Shown: positions 32,005 to 33,314 of the stretch, in pieces
How the letters are laid out: each line of letters opens with the position of its first letter
Numbering within the stretch: position 1 is the stretch's first letter
Assembly (NCBI GenBank): GCA_029260935.1
Contig: JAJDCJ010000012.1
Span: forward strand, 1 to 33,314
DNA from: Patescibacteria group bacterium
Lineage (GTDB): Bacteria > Patescibacteriota > Minisyncoccia > Phycocordibacterales > Phycocordibacteraceae
DNA: 33,314 nucleotides
Reading direction: 5' to 3'
Notes under the pieces: model-generated
Seen by the model: the letters and a program-made list of their open reading frames with translations, nothing else
Told to the model about the DNA's origin: nothing
Database searches by the model: none
Made by a program: the position numbers and the translations under genes

Positions 32005-33314
32005 ATGAATACAGATAAACCAGCACCTCGTCGTGCCCGACCTACTACACGACCTCACTCAAAACCATCAAACAAACCACATACTCACAAAAGAGTACCT
32101 CAAAAGCGTGCACGTCGCGACTTAAGGTTCCGACCCAGCCCTCGCCCACTACGAGACTCTGGAATGGCAGTGCTGAAAGAAACAGAGATCATTACACTAC
32201 CACCTATTGACAGTGACACTGTCCGGGTTATACCGCTCGGAGGGGTTGAAGAGGTGGGACGTAACATGATGGCAATTGAGCTCCCCGAAGGAATTATTAT
32301 TTCAGACGCTGGATTTCAGTTTATGAGCGAAGAAGAGGCACCAGGCATTGACTATGTGCTTCCTAACACACGATACCTAGAGGCAAACAAAGACCGTATT
32401 TTAGCGCTCTTTATCACTCACGGACACCTTGACCATATTGGCGGTATTCCCTATCTTATTGACCGCATTGGAAACCCACCAATATATACACAGTTCCTTA
32501 CAAGTCTCATGATTAAAAAACGTCATGAAGAGTTTCCACACCTCCCTGAAATCAATATGAACACCGTTGAAGTAGGGGGTCGTGTGCAACTGAAATCGCC
32601 TGAAGGCACACTCGTTACAGTAAAGACGTTCCCGGTAACCCACTCTATTCCAGATTCAATGGGACTTTCAATTGCCACAAAACACGGCAACGTTGTAATT
32701 TCTGGAGACCTCAAGCTTGAACACGTCGACGGTGAGCCGACCGACGAAGAGAAGAAAGTGTGGGGAGGACTTGGGAAAGATAACAATATTCTATTTGTTG
32801 CCGACTCAACTAATGCTGAGCGCAGTGGTTTCTCAATTCCTGAAACAAAAGTATACGCGACGCTTGCAGAAATTATCACTCAAGCCAAAGGGCGACTTAT
32901 CATTGGCTTGTTTGCTTCAAACTTCCACCGCATGATTCACATTATTGAAACTGCTGAGAAACTTGGAAAGAAAATTGTTGTTGAAGGAAGGTCAATGAAA
33001 ACAAACATTGAAATTGCAGACCGAGGAGAAATCTTTAGGGCAAAACCCGGGACCATTATCCCCGCCGAGCAAGTGAGCGACTATTCACCTGACAAAATAG
33101 TAATTATTGCAACGGGTGCTCAAGGTGAAGAGCAAGCAGCGTTAATGCGTATTGCAACGGGTAGGCACAAGTCACTCAGACTTACTGCACGCGACACTAT
33201 TGTCCTTAGTTCATCGGTTATTCCTGGTAACGAAGTGTCTGTACAAAAACTCAAAGATAACATGTACCGACACGACCTCACTATTGTGCATTACCGTTCA
33301 AGTGAAGTTCACTC
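32005..33314 (+). CDS. rnj: Ribonuclease J, 3' truncated by window end
   Basis: ATG at 32005; VRVIPLGGVEEVGRNMMAIE, FITHGHLDHIGGIPYLI, HSIPDSMG, ATGAQGEEQAALMRIA; absent from the ORF track because no stop is in the window. Confidence 0.95.
   Translation, partial: MNTDKPAPRRARPTTRPHSKPSNKPHTHKRVPQKRARRDLRFRPSPRPLRDSGMAVLKETEIITLPPIDSDTVRVIPLGGVEEVGRNMMAIELPEGIIISDAGFQFMSEEEAPGIDYVLPNTRYLEANKDRILALFITHGHLDHIGGIPYLIDRIGNPPIYTQFLTSLMIKKRHEEFPHLPEINMNTVEVGGRVQLKSPEGTLVTVKTFPVTHSIPDSMGLSIATKHGNVVISGDLKLEHVDGEPTDEEKKVWGGLGKDNNILFVADSTNAERSGFSIPETKVYATLAEIITQAKGRLIIGLFASNFHRMIHIIETAEKLGKKIVVEGRSMKTNIEIADRGEIFRAKPGTIIPAEQVSDYSPDKIVIIATGAQGEEQAALMRIATGRHKSLRLTARDTIVLSSSVIPGNEVSVQKLKDNMYRHDLTIVHYRSSEVH

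Overview
The window looks like part of a Patescibacteria/CPR (Parcubacteria-like) chromosome; this taxonomy is inferred from gene content and small gene sizes. It carries mostly housekeeping genes: tsaC, tsaD, valS, lepA, murJ, groES-groEL, secG, htpX-lemA, hsp20, prsW-like, ilvE, and an rnj truncated by the window end. It has four tRNA genes (Val-GAC, Arg-CCT, Phe-GAA, Ser-GGA) and an RNase P RNA gene. The unusual feature is an abundance of palindromic DNA. (i) rnpB (minus strand, about 22080-22869) contains two 213-bp copies, with about 3 differences, of a nested-palindrome element with 21-bp perfect terminal inverted repeats. One copy lies between the 5' P2 and P4 strands (P3 region) and one in the P15-P17 region. 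(ii) Three of the four tRNA genes (Arg, Phe, Ser) are followed by a 100-240 bp hairpin-rich spacer that ends in a second 19-21 nt copy of that tRNA's own 3' end. The spacers share short motifs, suggesting one element family. (iii) Two inverted copies of a roughly 200-bp composite palindrome flank a roughly 2-kb cargo segment next to tRNA-Phe (DUF2156-like gene, proteasome/HslV-like Ntn hydrolase, small ORF). Two hairpin loops in these copies are flipped relative to their flanks. (iv) Perfect 24-36 bp palindromes sit in-frame inside tsaC, tsaD and valS, and the tsaD 26-mer recurs exactly in an intergenic region 18 kb away. All assignments were made by eye from sequence; no searches were run.
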